The notes: generated by a model from the letters alone, not told the origin. DNA of 64,000 nucleotides from an uncultured Litoreibacter sp. (GCA_947504205.1 CANNGL010000001.1:744001-808000); one strand, 5' to 3'. Positions 43,271-52,943 are shown, counted from the stretch's first letter. Numbers and translations: made by a program.

Positions 43271-44223
43271 AACTGAAGCCGGGCGAGCCCGAAGCCATCA
43301 CGACCGAACCTGTTGCCGTTATAGAGAAGATATAACTCGTCCTCGATCTTACACAGATGAGGATAGCACTGCATCTCCGCATCCCAATCACCTGGTGTGC
43401 CGACAAGCCCTAGCTCATCGTCCAGCCTCTCCCAGTTTTGTCCATCTTGAGAACGCGCGTAGCCTAACCTGTAGCTCTTTGATGGATCGTCGCGAAATCC
43501 ATGGATGTCCCGGTAGCAGAAAACCATGTGAAACACCCCATCGTGTAAAAGCACACTTGGGAGTGCCTGACATTCGTCTACGCCAATCTTGTCTGGGATG
43601 ACGGCGCGTCCATGGCTGCTTTGCCAATTTATACCGTCCTGAGACGTGGCTTTCCCAATCTTATAGACACGGTCTGGCGCAGCCTCAGGCGAACTTCGCG
43701 CCCACCTCGTCCCGAAGATGTACCACATCATGAATTGCCCATTTGCACGGATCACGAAACCATCGCCAACAAGGAATGGCTCATGAAGGTTTGGACCCAA
43801 TACTGGGCCATCGCCTTCTCTGAAAAAGTTCAGACCACCGTCACGGCTTACGACTCTGCCGATCCCTGTATCAACTGAAACCGAAACTCTCCGGTTCCAA
43901 CCCGTCGTATATCCCCAGACTTCGTCGTCGACTCGCAGAACATTCAATGGAAAAATGCCGTGCTCATCAAACGTGCCGAGTGCTCCTAATTCGATGGCAG
44001 GTTTTTGGGCTGTGCGGCGAATAGTGCGCAGATCCCCCTCCATCTCAACGAAGCTTACGTGACTGAGAAATTTTCCAGTCTCATCCTGCGAGCGGGTCGA
44101 AAAGTATATTCTACAACCATCATCAAGCGGCAGAACTTGAGGCGATTGGGCGTGGCTCACGCACCCTTCGGGTAAAAATGGCGTCCGGGCCTCGAAGATC
44201 AGGCCAAGTTTCTCCACTTTCAT
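43267..44223 (-). CDS. Beta-propeller glycosidase-like protein (GH43/GH32-type fold suspected), paralog 2
   Basis: Repeated blade-like motifs (FDEHGIFP, HEPFLV, MMWYIFGTRW, SQDGINW, HMVFCYRD, CYPHLCKIEDELYLLYNG); no signal peptide; start at 44223. Confidence 0.65.
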   Translation of the reverse strand: MKVEKLGLIFEARTPFLPEGCVSHAQSPQVLPLDDGCRIYFSTRSQDETGKFLSHVSFVEMEGDLRTIRRTAQKPAIELGALGTFDEHGIFPLNVLRVDDEVWGYTTGWNRRVSVSVDTGIGRVVSRDGGLNFFREGDGPVLGPNLHEPFLVGDGFVIRANGQFMMWYIFGTRWARSSPEAAPDRVYKIGKATSQDGINWQSSHGRAVIPDKIGVDECQALPSVLLHDGVFHMVFCYRDIHGFRDDPSKSYRLGYARSQDGQNWERLDDELGLVGTPGDWDAEMQCYPHLCKIEDELYLLYNGNRFGRDGFGLARLQL

Positions 44224-45188
44224 AAGCCAGCCTCCAGACGGGCTAACCCAAATCCAAACCGACCGACGCCTTCCCCAAGATAAGCCATGTATGTTTCGCC
44301 ATCGAGTTCGAATACATGGGGATAGCTGACCGAGCCTGAATCCCATCCATCTTCTGAGGGGTCAAGCGCTGCGGCGGTATCATCGCGATGCCATTCGTTC
44401 AGATCACTGCTTGTTGCGTATCCGATGCGATACCCGCGAGCGCCATTGCGATATTCTTCAGAATGACGGTAGCAGAAGAACATATGGTAGCGTCCGTCGC
44501 GGCGTAGCACATCTGGACTAGCTTGGGCTTCGTCGTTCTCTATGCGCGGCGCAATGAGATCCACGTTGTGTTTACGCCATGTGACGCCATCAGAGGATAC
44601 TGCACGGCGTATACGATAAACCGGCTCTGGTCGCCCTGCCACCAGCTTCCATTGGCGCCCTGCGATATAAAAAAGATGCCATTCTCCGTCCCAACGACGA
44701 ACTTTTGGGCCGCTCATGACAAATGGCTCATCGACACTGTATTCAATAACAGGACCCGCTCCGAGCCGTGAAAAGGTCTCGCCGCCATCCAGACTTTCGG
44801 CGCAGCCAATTGCGGTGTTGAAAGGGACGCTTTCGCAGCGTGTCCAGCCTGCGTAGTAGCCTAAAACGCGCTCACCATCGTCGACTGCCGAGAAGGGATA
44901 GGTTCCGAATTCATCGAAGCAACCTAACTCGCCCAGTTTCAAAACAGGTTGGCTTGCAACGCGAAGTACCCGCGTCAAATCATTTCGGTCGAGATCGACC
45001 CAAGCAGAGTAGCTGACATATTGCCCGTCGGCATCCGGTGCCGGACGGCACGAGAAATAGACCCGTACATAGGTTTCGCGCACAAGTGTCGCTGGCGCCT
45101 GAGCAAATTCGTGCAACCACGGCCGCCCTTCGGACCAATCACGTGGGTCAAAGACGCGCCCAAGTTTTTGCCACTTTAGCCTAGTCAC
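44220..45188 (-). CDS. Beta-propeller glycosidase-like protein, paralog 1
   Basis: FDEFGTYP, DEPFVM, HLFYIAGRQW, SSDGVTW, HMFFCYRH, SYPHVFELDGETYMAYLG; aligns along its length with the next gene. Confidence 0.65.
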   Translation of the reverse strand: MTRLKWQKLGRVFDPRDWSEGRPWLHEFAQAPATLVRETYVRVYFSCRPAPDADGQYVSYSAWVDLDRNDLTRVLRVASQPVLKLGELGCFDEFGTYPFSAVDDGERVLGYYAGWTRCESVPFNTAIGCAESLDGGETFSRLGAGPVIEYSVDEPFVMSGPKVRRWDGEWHLFYIAGRQWKLVAGRPEPVYRIRRAVSSDGVTWRKHNVDLIAPRIENDEAQASPDVLRRDGRYHMFFCYRHSEEYRNGARGYRIGYATSSDLNEWHRDDTAAALDPSEDGWDSGSVSYPHVFELDGETYMAYLGEGVGRFGFGLARLEAGL

Positions 45189-45922
45189 ACATCATCCTTT
45201 TCGAGAATGTCGTATTCATTGCGCAACATCTTCGCGATCTGTTCAGGCGGGTTAAACATCATAACATCAACGATCGACAAGGCTGGCTCAAAGGAGTCAT
45301 GAAATTGGTGATAAGTAATGTCACGAGTCTGCAGGAAACGAAGCTCGACATTATTCTTTAAAAAGACGTTGGCCTCGTACAATTCTAGACCGCCTATGGG
45401 ATTGGTGTATGTGCTCGCCTTGAGGTCATTGCAAATCCCCAATACACGATCCTGACCGCGCAGGTTTGAACTACTCTCCACTTGAGACGAAATGTCGAGT
45501 GGCGTGTCGATTTTCAGAAAGTTGCAGACCTGCTCGAGGGAATAGAAGATGAAATCGAACAGGTTTTGAGACTGATATTTTAAGATCGTTTCGAGCAACG
45601 GCATTGTCGCTTTGAAGTGCGGTGCCTTTGCGTAAGCACCCCGGAACTGGTTCGCCAATTTGATTGGATCAAAGCTTTCTGCCACCTTTCTTTCACGAAC
45701 ATCTAGATGATCCGAGGCTTTTGCCAAAGGAATGGAGAAAGTTGCGGGCATACCATTCCGCAACATGCGGTTGCGATTGACCCAACCCTTCTTCGTGTAC
45801 TCAATGCGATCGTAGACCACGAAACGGTCCACATGCGCGATCAACTGAAAATACCCGATATAGGGTAAAAAGTAGGGCTGCATTATGCCAATATTTGTCA
45901 TGTTCAGAGCTTGCTGCTTCAC
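45185..45922 (-). CDS. WbqC family protein
   Basis: IGIMQPYFLPYIGYFQLIAHVDRFVVYDRIEYTKKGWVNRNRML is the WbqC-type N-terminus. Confidence 0.9.
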   Translation of the reverse strand: MKQQALNMTNIGIMQPYFLPYIGYFQLIAHVDRFVVYDRIEYTKKGWVNRNRMLRNGMPATFSIPLAKASDHLDVRERKVAESFDPIKLANQFRGAYAKAPHFKATMPLLETILKYQSQNLFDFIFYSLEQVCNFLKIDTPLDISSQVESSSNLRGQDRVLGICNDLKASTYTNPIGGLELYEANVFLKNNVELRFLQTRDITYHQFHDSFEPALSIVDVMMFNPPEQIAKMLRNEYDILEKDDV

Positions 45923-47025
45923 AGATCAGTCATCAATGCAACGATCCGGTCAACCGAGTCATTTGACAGATCCGGGTAGATCGGCAGGCACAGTATCTCA
46001 CGCGATGCACGATAGGCGTTAGGCAACAGTTGCAACCGCGCAGTGGGCAGATTTTGGTACATCTCGAACTCTGGAATAAGCGGATAGAAATATCGGCGCG
46101 GATGCACACCATGCGCTTTCATGTGTTCATAAAGCTCGTCACGGCTCAGGGGAAACTCCGCCCCAATCAGCACTGGAAAGTATGCGAAATTCGCAACCGA
46201 CTCGTTCGTATCGCCCAAACAGGTTACCCCCTTCACCCCATCCAGGGACGCGCGATACTGTGCATCGATTTCGCCTCGACGCGAAAGAGCTTCCTTAACA
46301 TGACGCAACTGAACCAAACCGAAAGCGGCATTCACCTCGCTGACCTTGCCATTTAGCCCGGTAGCAACCACTTTGGTCTCTCCGGCATGGCCAAAGTTCT
46401 TTAGTTGATCAACATAAGCCTTGAGCTCCGGTGTTTTGGAGACAATGGCCCCGCCCTCGAAGGTGTTGAATACTTTTGTGGCATGAAAGCTCAGCACCGA
46501 GGCGTCACCGTGATTCAAGACACTTCCGCAGTGACACTCTACACCAAAGGCGTGCGCAGCATCATAGACAACCTTGAGGTCATGCTTGGCGGCGATCTCG
46601 TCGATCGCATCTACATCGGCCGGATGACCATAACAGTGCACCGGCATGATCGCTGATGTTTTTTCGGTAATGGCTGCCTCAATGGCGGCCGGGTCCATGT
46701 TAAGTGATGCAGGATCAATATCGACGAAAACCGGCACGTTTCCATTCCAGAGAACAGCATGGGATGTCGCAATGAAGGAATAAGGTGTAGTAATCACCTC
46801 ACCACTGACATTCAGCGCCCTCAGCGCAGTCATCAATGCAATCGTTCCATTGTTGAAAATCGAAATATGTTCGACCCCCAGAAAGTTCTGTAGCTCAGCC
46901 TCCAACTGCTGATGAAATGGGCCGCTATTCGACAGAACGCCGCTATCCCATATTTTTTCGAGATATTCGGTAAATTCTGATAGCGGGGGCATACTCGGAC
47001 GCGTGACAAAGATGTCGTTGCTCAT
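45919..47025 (-). CDS. DegT/DnrJ/EryC1/StrS family PLP aminotransferase (nucleotide-sugar type)
   Basis: NGTIALMTALRAL, PVHCYGHPADVDAI, VYDAAHAFG, SFHATKVFNTFEGGAI (PLP Lys); start set at 47025 with GGGAG 7 nt upstream. Confidence 0.9.
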   Translation of the reverse strand: MSNDIFVTRPSMPPLSEFTEYLEKIWDSGVLSNSGPFHQQLEAELQNFLGVEHISIFNNGTIALMTALRALNVSGEVITTPYSFIATSHAVLWNGNVPVFVDIDPASLNMDPAAIEAAITEKTSAIMPVHCYGHPADVDAIDEIAAKHDLKVVYDAAHAFGVECHCGSVLNHGDASVLSFHATKVFNTFEGGAIVSKTPELKAYVDQLKNFGHAGETKVVATGLNGKVSEVNAAFGLVQLRHVKEALSRRGEIDAQYRASLDGVKGVTCLGDTNESVANFAYFPVLIGAEFPLSRDELYEHMKAHGVHPRRYFYPLIPEFEMYQNLPTARLQLLPNAYRASREILCLPIYPDLSNDSVDRIVALMTDL

Positions 47026-47150
47026 CGTCATGCTCCCAGCGTCCATAGCGGATATCTTAAACAGCCCGCCCGCAGTCCGAAGGGTCATATTGCATCCACC
47101 AGTTAAAACCGTCAAACAGAAAACCGGACACGGATGACGACACGGCATGT

Positions 47151-48437
47151 GTGATGATTGCGTTGCGACAGAACAGTCAGACAGGGAACCAAGCAACCGT
47201 GCGGCGCATCCTCAATTCGCGAAAGATTAGCCGGATCAAAGCAAAGGGCAGCCGCTTCAGAACTCGGCTCCGCGAGATATATTATGGCCTCACAGAGCGA
47301 CAAATACTGTCTGTCGATGATGCCTTGCCTGATTTCCCCGCCGAATACGTTTTCCGCACGCCAATGCCTGACGTTCCATTTGCCAACGTTGTCGATATCG
47401 ACTCGCTTGACAACTGTGAAGATCTCAGTTCACCCACATATGAGGCGTATCTTGCGAGATTGAAGCGCGCGACGATTTTTGGTGGGTCTGATTTCATTCT
47501 CAATTCCGCTTACCAAGCGGTCAACGACGTCGCCGCAGACCCAGATTACGGCCGTGCAACCTATTATCGGAGCGATCAATGGCTTAAAGGCCGTGACGGC
47601 GACATGGGTAAGTTTGTGCGATTTCCGCCTACGCGCGAAATTCGGCAAGCATTTCATCTCAGCGGCTATCTATCTTCTCATTTTGGGCACTGGGTTTGTG
47701 AATATCTGCCGCGCTTGCGCCACCTCGAAAAACTACCCGGCTGGAAAGAAGTTCCAATTCTAGTAAATGACGATATGCCCGCGTCGCATTATGAAGCGCT
47801 TAGCTTGGTGGTTGATAATCCATTGATACGAGTAGCGCGCGAAGAAACGTTACTTGTTGAGACACTTTATGTCGCCCCGACCATCAATTTCATGCCACCG
47901 GAGCTATTGCCCGATTACACGGTCCCTATCGAGCGCCACGCCGTTTGGTCTGCGGAAGCGATGCAGTATTTGCGCGCGCGTATTCTCAGACAGGTAGAAG
48001 CGCCCGCTGAGCCGGTTGGGAAGATTTTTTTCAGTCGGCGCAACAGCGTCTGGGCGCGGCCTTTGAATGAGCAATTGGTCGAAGATACTTTTGCAGATCA
48101 CGGTTTCCAGACATTTCTACCTGAACGACTTAGCTTTACCGAGCAGGTTCAGGCCATGCAGTCTGCGGATTTTATTGCTGGACCGTCCGGGTCTGCGTTT
48201 AATCTCGCGATGTTTGCTCGGCCCGGAGTGCCGATACTGATGCTCGCGCAGGGTCAACCACATAACTGGGGAGGTTGGCTTGGGCCCATGCGCCAACTCG
48301 GCTTCGATGTGCGTTTTCTTTTGAGCGAAACCGCCAGTGCTACAGAAAAACTGATGTCATACGAAGTAGATGCTCAGCGCATTCCAGATATCATCGAGCG
48401 CATGCAGGAAGACGCAGAAGCACTAGTCGTCAACTAA
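47151..48437 (+). CDS. Glycosyltransferase family 61-like protein (DUF563)
   Basis: HFGHWVCEYLPRLRHL, KIFFSRRNSVWARPLNE, FIAGPSGSAFNLAMFARPG. Confidence 0.82.
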   Translation: MMIALRQNSQTGNQATVRRILNSRKISRIKAKGSRFRTRLREIYYGLTERQILSVDDALPDFPAEYVFRTPMPDVPFANVVDIDSLDNCEDLSSPTYEAYLARLKRATIFGGSDFILNSAYQAVNDVAADPDYGRATYYRSDQWLKGRDGDMGKFVRFPPTREIRQAFHLSGYLSSHFGHWVCEYLPRLRHLEKLPGWKEVPILVNDDMPASHYEALSLVVDNPLIRVAREETLLVETLYVAPTINFMPPELLPDYTVPIERHAVWSAEAMQYLRARILRQVEAPAEPVGKIFFSRRNSVWARPLNEQLVEDTFADHGFQTFLPERLSFTEQVQAMQSADFIAGPSGSAFNLAMFARPGVPILMLAQGQPHNWGGWLGPMRQLGFDVRFLLSETASATEKLMSYEVDAQRIPDIIERMQEDAEALVVN

Positions 48438-49502
48438 CTTAATAAACAAGGCGGACCCCATCACAAAAGACAGCTTTATGCTGCTCGCATTTTCGCGAAG
48501 GAAATCGTCGCCCGCTCGCTTCGGGCCGTCGCCATATGGCCAGACATAGTCGTCCAGTACAATCCAACCGCCAGAGCGCACAAGCGGACACCAAGCTGCG
48601 ATATCGGCGCGCACCGCTGGTTCACTGTGGTTGCCATCGATATGCAACACAGCCACATCACCTTGATACCTCACCGCTCCGAATTCGGAGCTGACGATCT
48701 CGCTTGATGCAACGTACTTCTTGGCGGCCTCAACTGACGGCATTCGAAGATAGTTTGCATCACTCTGCACGTACGGCAAAAGATTTGTCGCGAAGATTTC
48801 GAAAGCCGCATCGGGATCGACTTCCACCTTATCGACCAAGCCACCTTCATCATTTTGCGCCAAGAACTCCATCGCCCATGGATCGACGCAAAGCAACGGC
48901 CCCGTGCCATTCAGACGCGCCAACCTCAACAGCAAGAAGGCCGACTTACCCCACCAAGACCCCACTTCCACGATATCGCCCGCCGGTGCTGAGCGAAAGA
49001 TTGAGCAAAGAGCCCGGGTTTTCTCGTGATCGCACATGCCGGGTATGGTTTCGACATGGTGATAGATTGCTGCCAGCTCTCTGCCATTGGGCAAGTCACG
49101 CTGCGAGATATCAAAGAGTTGAAGCGGATCTTGGGCCACGCTCTGCGCAAAAGCCTCTGCCTTTGCATAGGGAGCAGTGACTTCCGACATTGGGCTGCGA
49201 TTGACAAGTCTCAACCCGGGAAAATCTTTGGCAAGGCAATCATTTAAGACATCCCAGATTACTGCATTGGGCGTGTAGACCGCCGTGATTTCATGTGTCT
49301 TTACGGCAGCTTTCAACATTGGGATGAATTCTGGGTCAGTAACGAACGGAATATGCAACCAGTGTTCATATTGCGTGCTGGCTGGATCATGACCTAGCGA
49401 TGAAGCCCCGATGACATCGCGACCGTCGGCGCGCGCTTGCTCGGCATACGCCAGAGACCTGGGCATGCCGCCAGGAAAAACCAGAATTCGACTTTCTGTC
49501 AA
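48423..49502 (-). CDS. Class I methyltransferase (Methyltransf_24-like) with N-terminal preATP-grasp-like domain
   Basis: C-terminus VEVGSWWGKSAFLLLRLA, HIDGNHSEPAVRADIAAWCPLVRSGGWIVLDDY; N-terminus RILVFPGGMPRSLAYAEQARADGRDVIGASSLGHDP. Confidence 0.72.
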   Translation of the reverse strand: MTESRILVFPGGMPRSLAYAEQARADGRDVIGASSLGHDPASTQYEHWLHIPFVTDPEFIPMLKAAVKTHEITAVYTPNAVIWDVLNDCLAKDFPGLRLVNRSPMSEVTAPYAKAEAFAQSVAQDPLQLFDISQRDLPNGRELAAIYHHVETIPGMCDHEKTRALCSIFRSAPAGDIVEVGSWWGKSAFLLLRLARLNGTGPLLCVDPWAMEFLAQNDEGGLVDKVEVDPDAAFEIFATNLLPYVQSDANYLRMPSVEAAKKYVASSEIVSSEFGAVRYQGDVAVLHIDGNHSEPAVRADIAAWCPLVRSGGWIVLDDYVWPYGDGPKRAGDDFLRENASSIKLSFVMGSALFIKLVDD

Positions 49503-49702
49503 TTTATTGCTCTCGCACCAATCAGTATAACGCTAGCGCAAACTCAACCAAGTCGACACTGAACGCAATAGCTTCAGGCCCCTACAAAGGCCGCAGCCCA
49601 GTTCAGTTCGGAACAGGCTTAGTCAAGAAACGACCACCAAAGTTTAAGCGAAGCAATCTAGATGAATGTGCGCCATCGTGTTTGACGAGTTCAGGCAAAA
49701 CC

Positions 49703-50458
49703 TCAGAAATTGTCCTTACGGGATCTGAGTTCTGCGAAAACCTCTGCATCGCTGGCAGCTTCCAGCCCAAGATGCGCGCGGATGGCGGGGTCGCCTGCGC
49801 GCAGGAACGGATTGGTCGCCAATTCGTCCGACAGAAGGCTCGGAACGGTCGGTTGTTGGCGCGAGCGCTTTTGCTCCACATCATCAACCCGGCGTTTCAA
49901 AGCCGTATTTTCCGGATCGACGCTGATCGCGAATTTTGCGTTGGCCAACGTATATTCATGGCTGCTGTAGATCACAGTCTTCGGTTTCAGCGCAGCCAGC
50001 TTGGACAAGCTCGCCCACATCTGCTCAGCACTGCCCTCGAACAGGCGCCCGCAGCCAAGAGAAAATAGTGTATCGCCAGTAAAGATGACATTCTGCTCGG
50101 CAATGTGAAAATTCAGCATGTCGAGCGTGTGTCCTGGTGTATGGATGACATCGACGGTCAGGCCGCAGAAATCAAAGCTGTCGCCACCGTTCAGTGCCTC
50201 ATCAACGCCTTCCACACCTGCTGGCCCAAACACTTTGGATTGGGTCATCGCCTTGAGCTTGCCCAAACCCTCCGTGTGATCCCAGTGGTGGTGCGTGATC
50301 CAGATATTATCAATGGTCCAGCCCGTCCGCTCGGAGGCTTTCAAATAGGCCGCCGTGTCACCTGCATCAATTGCAGCTGTGCAGCCCGAAACAGGATCGT
50401 GCACCAATACACCATAATTATCGTCATTGTATTCAAATTGGAAAAATTCAAGAGCCAT
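49703..50458 (-). CDS. gloB: Hydroxyacylglutathione hydrolase
   Basis: THHHWDHTEG metallo-beta-lactamase motif, HTPGHTLDML, FTGDTLFSLGCGRLFEGSAEQMWASL. Confidence 0.95.
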   Translation of the reverse strand: MALEFFQFEYNDDNYGVLVHDPVSGCTAAIDAGDTAAYLKASERTGWTIDNIWITHHHWDHTEGLGKLKAMTQSKVFGPAGVEGVDEALNGGDSFDFCGLTVDVIHTPGHTLDMLNFHIAEQNVIFTGDTLFSLGCGRLFEGSAEQMWASLSKLAALKPKTVIYSSHEYTLANAKFAISVDPENTALKRRVDDVEQKRSRQQPTVPSLLSDELATNPFLRAGDPAIRAHLGLEAASDAEVFAELRSRKDNF

Positions 50459-50473
50459 ACTGTCCTCGTTTAT

Positions 50474-51649
50474 CTATGGCGAAATTCGGTAGAGAGCCCC
50501 TTGCTCGACAGACAAGAACCAAATGTTGCCATCCGGCCCCTCCATAATCTCGCGCACGCGGCCTGTTTCACGGGATTTGAGCTGCTCGACTTCGCTGACG
50601 GCACCGCCGTCCAAACGGGAGATGTAGTCGAACTTCAGCGATCCTACAAACAAATCTCCACGCCATTCTGGCCAAAGTTTTCCGGAATAAATCATCAAAC
50701 CAGAGGGGGCGATGGATGGATCCCAATAATGCTCGGGTTGCTCCATGCCGGGCCTGCTTGAGCCTTCCCCAATCGGCTGCCCCGAATAATGAACTCCATA
50801 TGAGATTACGGGCCAACCGTAATTTGCGCCTTTACGCACCCGATTGACCTCATCCCCGCCCTTGGCACCATGTTCGGCCGTCCACAGGTTACCGCTCAAA
50901 TCCAAGGCAGCGCCTTGTGGGTTTCTGTGACCGAAACTCCAGATTTCCGGGCGAACGCCGTCTTGTCCGACAAACGGATTGTCTGCCGGCACTTTTCCGT
51001 CGCGCGTTACGCGAACGATAGAGCCGTTGTGAACCGAGAGATCCTGAGCGGACGGACGATCCCCCCGATCCCCGATGGTCAGAAACAAAGTGCCATCACC
51101 GGCTTCTATGACGCGGCTTCCGAAATGCCGTCCGGACCGACTTGGATCCATGGCGAAAATCTGTGTGAATTCTTCGAGCGCCGAGCCATCAGAGTTGAGC
51201 TTTGCCTTTCCCAAGGCCGTTCCGGTGCCGCCGCGCAGACGAGCAGAGTAGCTCAGGAAGATTTCCCGCGTTTGTGCGAAGTCGGACGGAACAAGGATAT
51301 CCAACAGACCTCCCTGCCCGCGCGCGGCCACCCTTGGCACGCCCGTGACATCATTGCGTTTGCCGTCTGCATCGACATGGATGATGGCGCCTTCGCGCTC
51401 CGTGATCAGAAGACCACCGTCAGGCAGGAAATCAAACCCCCAGGGTTGATCCAAGCCGCTCACTACAGCCGTCACACTCAATTGCCCCATGGTGCTGTCT
51501 AGGGCGGATGCTGACGATCCGAACAATGAAATGCTTAAAACAATAGCAATGTCTTTAAGTCGCAAAATAGTCTCCCGATCTCTATCCTTGTCAGATATGT
51601 TCCCGGCGCTTGGTTTCCATACCTCTGACTTGAACGTGAAGATTCTCAC
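50474..51649 (-). CDS. PQQ-dependent sugar dehydrogenase / soluble aldose sugar dehydrogenase family (true start probably downstream)
   Basis: LDQPWGFDFLPDGGLLITEREGAI, GHRNPQGAALDLSGNLWTAEHGAKGGDEVN. Confidence 0.9.
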   Translation of the reverse strand: MRIFTFKSEVWKPSAGNISDKDRDRETILRLKDIAIVLSISLFGSSASALDSTMGQLSVTAVVSGLDQPWGFDFLPDGGLLITEREGAIIHVDADGKRNDVTGVPRVAARGQGGLLDILVPSDFAQTREIFLSYSARLRGGTGTALGKAKLNSDGSALEEFTQIFAMDPSRSGRHFGSRVIEAGDGTLFLTIGDRGDRPSAQDLSVHNGSIVRVTRDGKVPADNPFVGQDGVRPEIWSFGHRNPQGAALDLSGNLWTAEHGAKGGDEVNRVRKGANYGWPVISYGVHYSGQPIGEGSSRPGMEQPEHYWDPSIAPSGLMIYSGKLWPEWRGDLFVGSLKFDYISRLDGGAVSEVEQLKSRETGRVREIMEGPDGNIWFLSVEQGALYRISP

Positions 51650-51749
51650 GCAGAAACATGCGCAACTCCCCGTAACGGAACCCCTTTTCTTTTGGACAGA
51701 GCCAAATTAGTGTCCCGGGCAATATTCAAACGACTGGGAGGTCACTGAT

Positions 51750-52943
51750 ATGAAAAAACTGTTGCTCGCAACAGCTGCCACCTCATTGATGGCAGGCACC
51801 GCCTTTGCTGATGGACACGCAAAAGAAGTCAAATTGGGCATTATTCTCGGCTTCACTGGGCCGATTGAATCGCTAACACCGTCCATGGGCGATGCTGCCG
51901 AACTGGCGATGAAGGAAGTCACCGATAGCGGTTTGCTGCTGGATGGTGCCAAAGTAACGCCCGTCCGCGGAGACTCGACCTGCGTTGATGCTGGTGCGGC
52001 GACTGCCGTTGCTGAACGTCAGATCACAGGTGACGGCGTAAAAGGTATCGTTGGCGCCGATTGCTCCGGCGTTACCGGCGCAATCCTGTCGAACGTGGCA
52101 CTGGCCAACGGTGTCGTCATGGTGTCGCCTTCCGCCACATCGCCAGCGCTGTCGACCGCAGAAGACAATGGTCTGTTTTTCCGTACGTCGCCATCTGATG
52201 CGCGTCAGGGTGTTGTGATGACCGAAGTTCTTATGGAACAAGACATCAAAGAGGTCGCACTGACCTACACCAACAACGACTATGGCAAAGGCCTGGCCGA
52301 TAGCTTCCAAGCTGCTTTCGAAGAAGCTGGCGGCACAGTTACCATCAACGCTGCACATGAAGACGGCAAAGCTGATTATTCGGCAGAAGTTGGCGCTTTG
52401 GCAGCCGCTGGCGGTGATCGTCTGGTGGTCGCAGGCTACGTCGACCAGGGTGGGTCCGGCATTGTACGCGCTGCACTGGACTCGGGCGCGTTTGACAGCT
52501 TCCACTTCCCTGATGGCATGATCTCCGCCAAGCTGGTGGAAAATTTCGGTTCCGAGATTGATGGCTCATCGGGTCAGCACCCCTCCCCATCTGAGGAGCT
52601 GTCGCAACGGTTCACAGATCTTGTCGGTGGTGCGTTCGAAGCAACGTCACCTTTCACACCTGAAAGCTATGACGCTGCAGCACTCATCCTCTTGGCAATG
52701 CAGTCTGCCGGTTCCATGGAGCCAGGCGACTACAAAGACAAAGTGATGGATGTCGCAAATGCGCCGGGTGAGAAAATTCAGGCGGGTGAATTGGCCAAAG
52801 CTCTGCAAATCCTCAAAGACGGTGGCGACATCGACTATGTTGGCGCGACTGACGTTGAGCTGATTGGACCAGGCGAAGCTGCCGGTAACTACCGCGTCGT
52901 CGGCTTTGAAGGTGGCGCTGAAGTCACAGCCGGTCGCAAGTAA
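51750..52943 (+). CDS. ABC transporter substrate-binding protein, branched-chain amino acid (LivJ-type)
   Basis: Signal peptide, VKLGIILGFTGPIESLTPSMGDAAELAMKEV, VGADCSGVTGAIL; upstream of livGFHM-type genes. Confidence 0.93.
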   Translation: MKKLLLATAATSLMAGTAFADGHAKEVKLGIILGFTGPIESLTPSMGDAAELAMKEVTDSGLLLDGAKVTPVRGDSTCVDAGAATAVAERQITGDGVKGIVGADCSGVTGAILSNVALANGVVMVSPSATSPALSTAEDNGLFFRTSPSDARQGVVMTEVLMEQDIKEVALTYTNNDYGKGLADSFQAAFEEAGGTVTINAAHEDGKADYSAEVGALAAAGGDRLVVAGYVDQGGSGIVRAALDSGAFDSFHFPDGMISAKLVENFGSEIDGSSGQHPSPSEELSQRFTDLVGGAFEATSPFTPESYDAAALILLAMQSAGSMEPGDYKDKVMDVANAPGEKIQAGELAKALQILKDGGDIDYVGATDVELIGPGEAAGNYRVVGFEGGAEVTAGRK

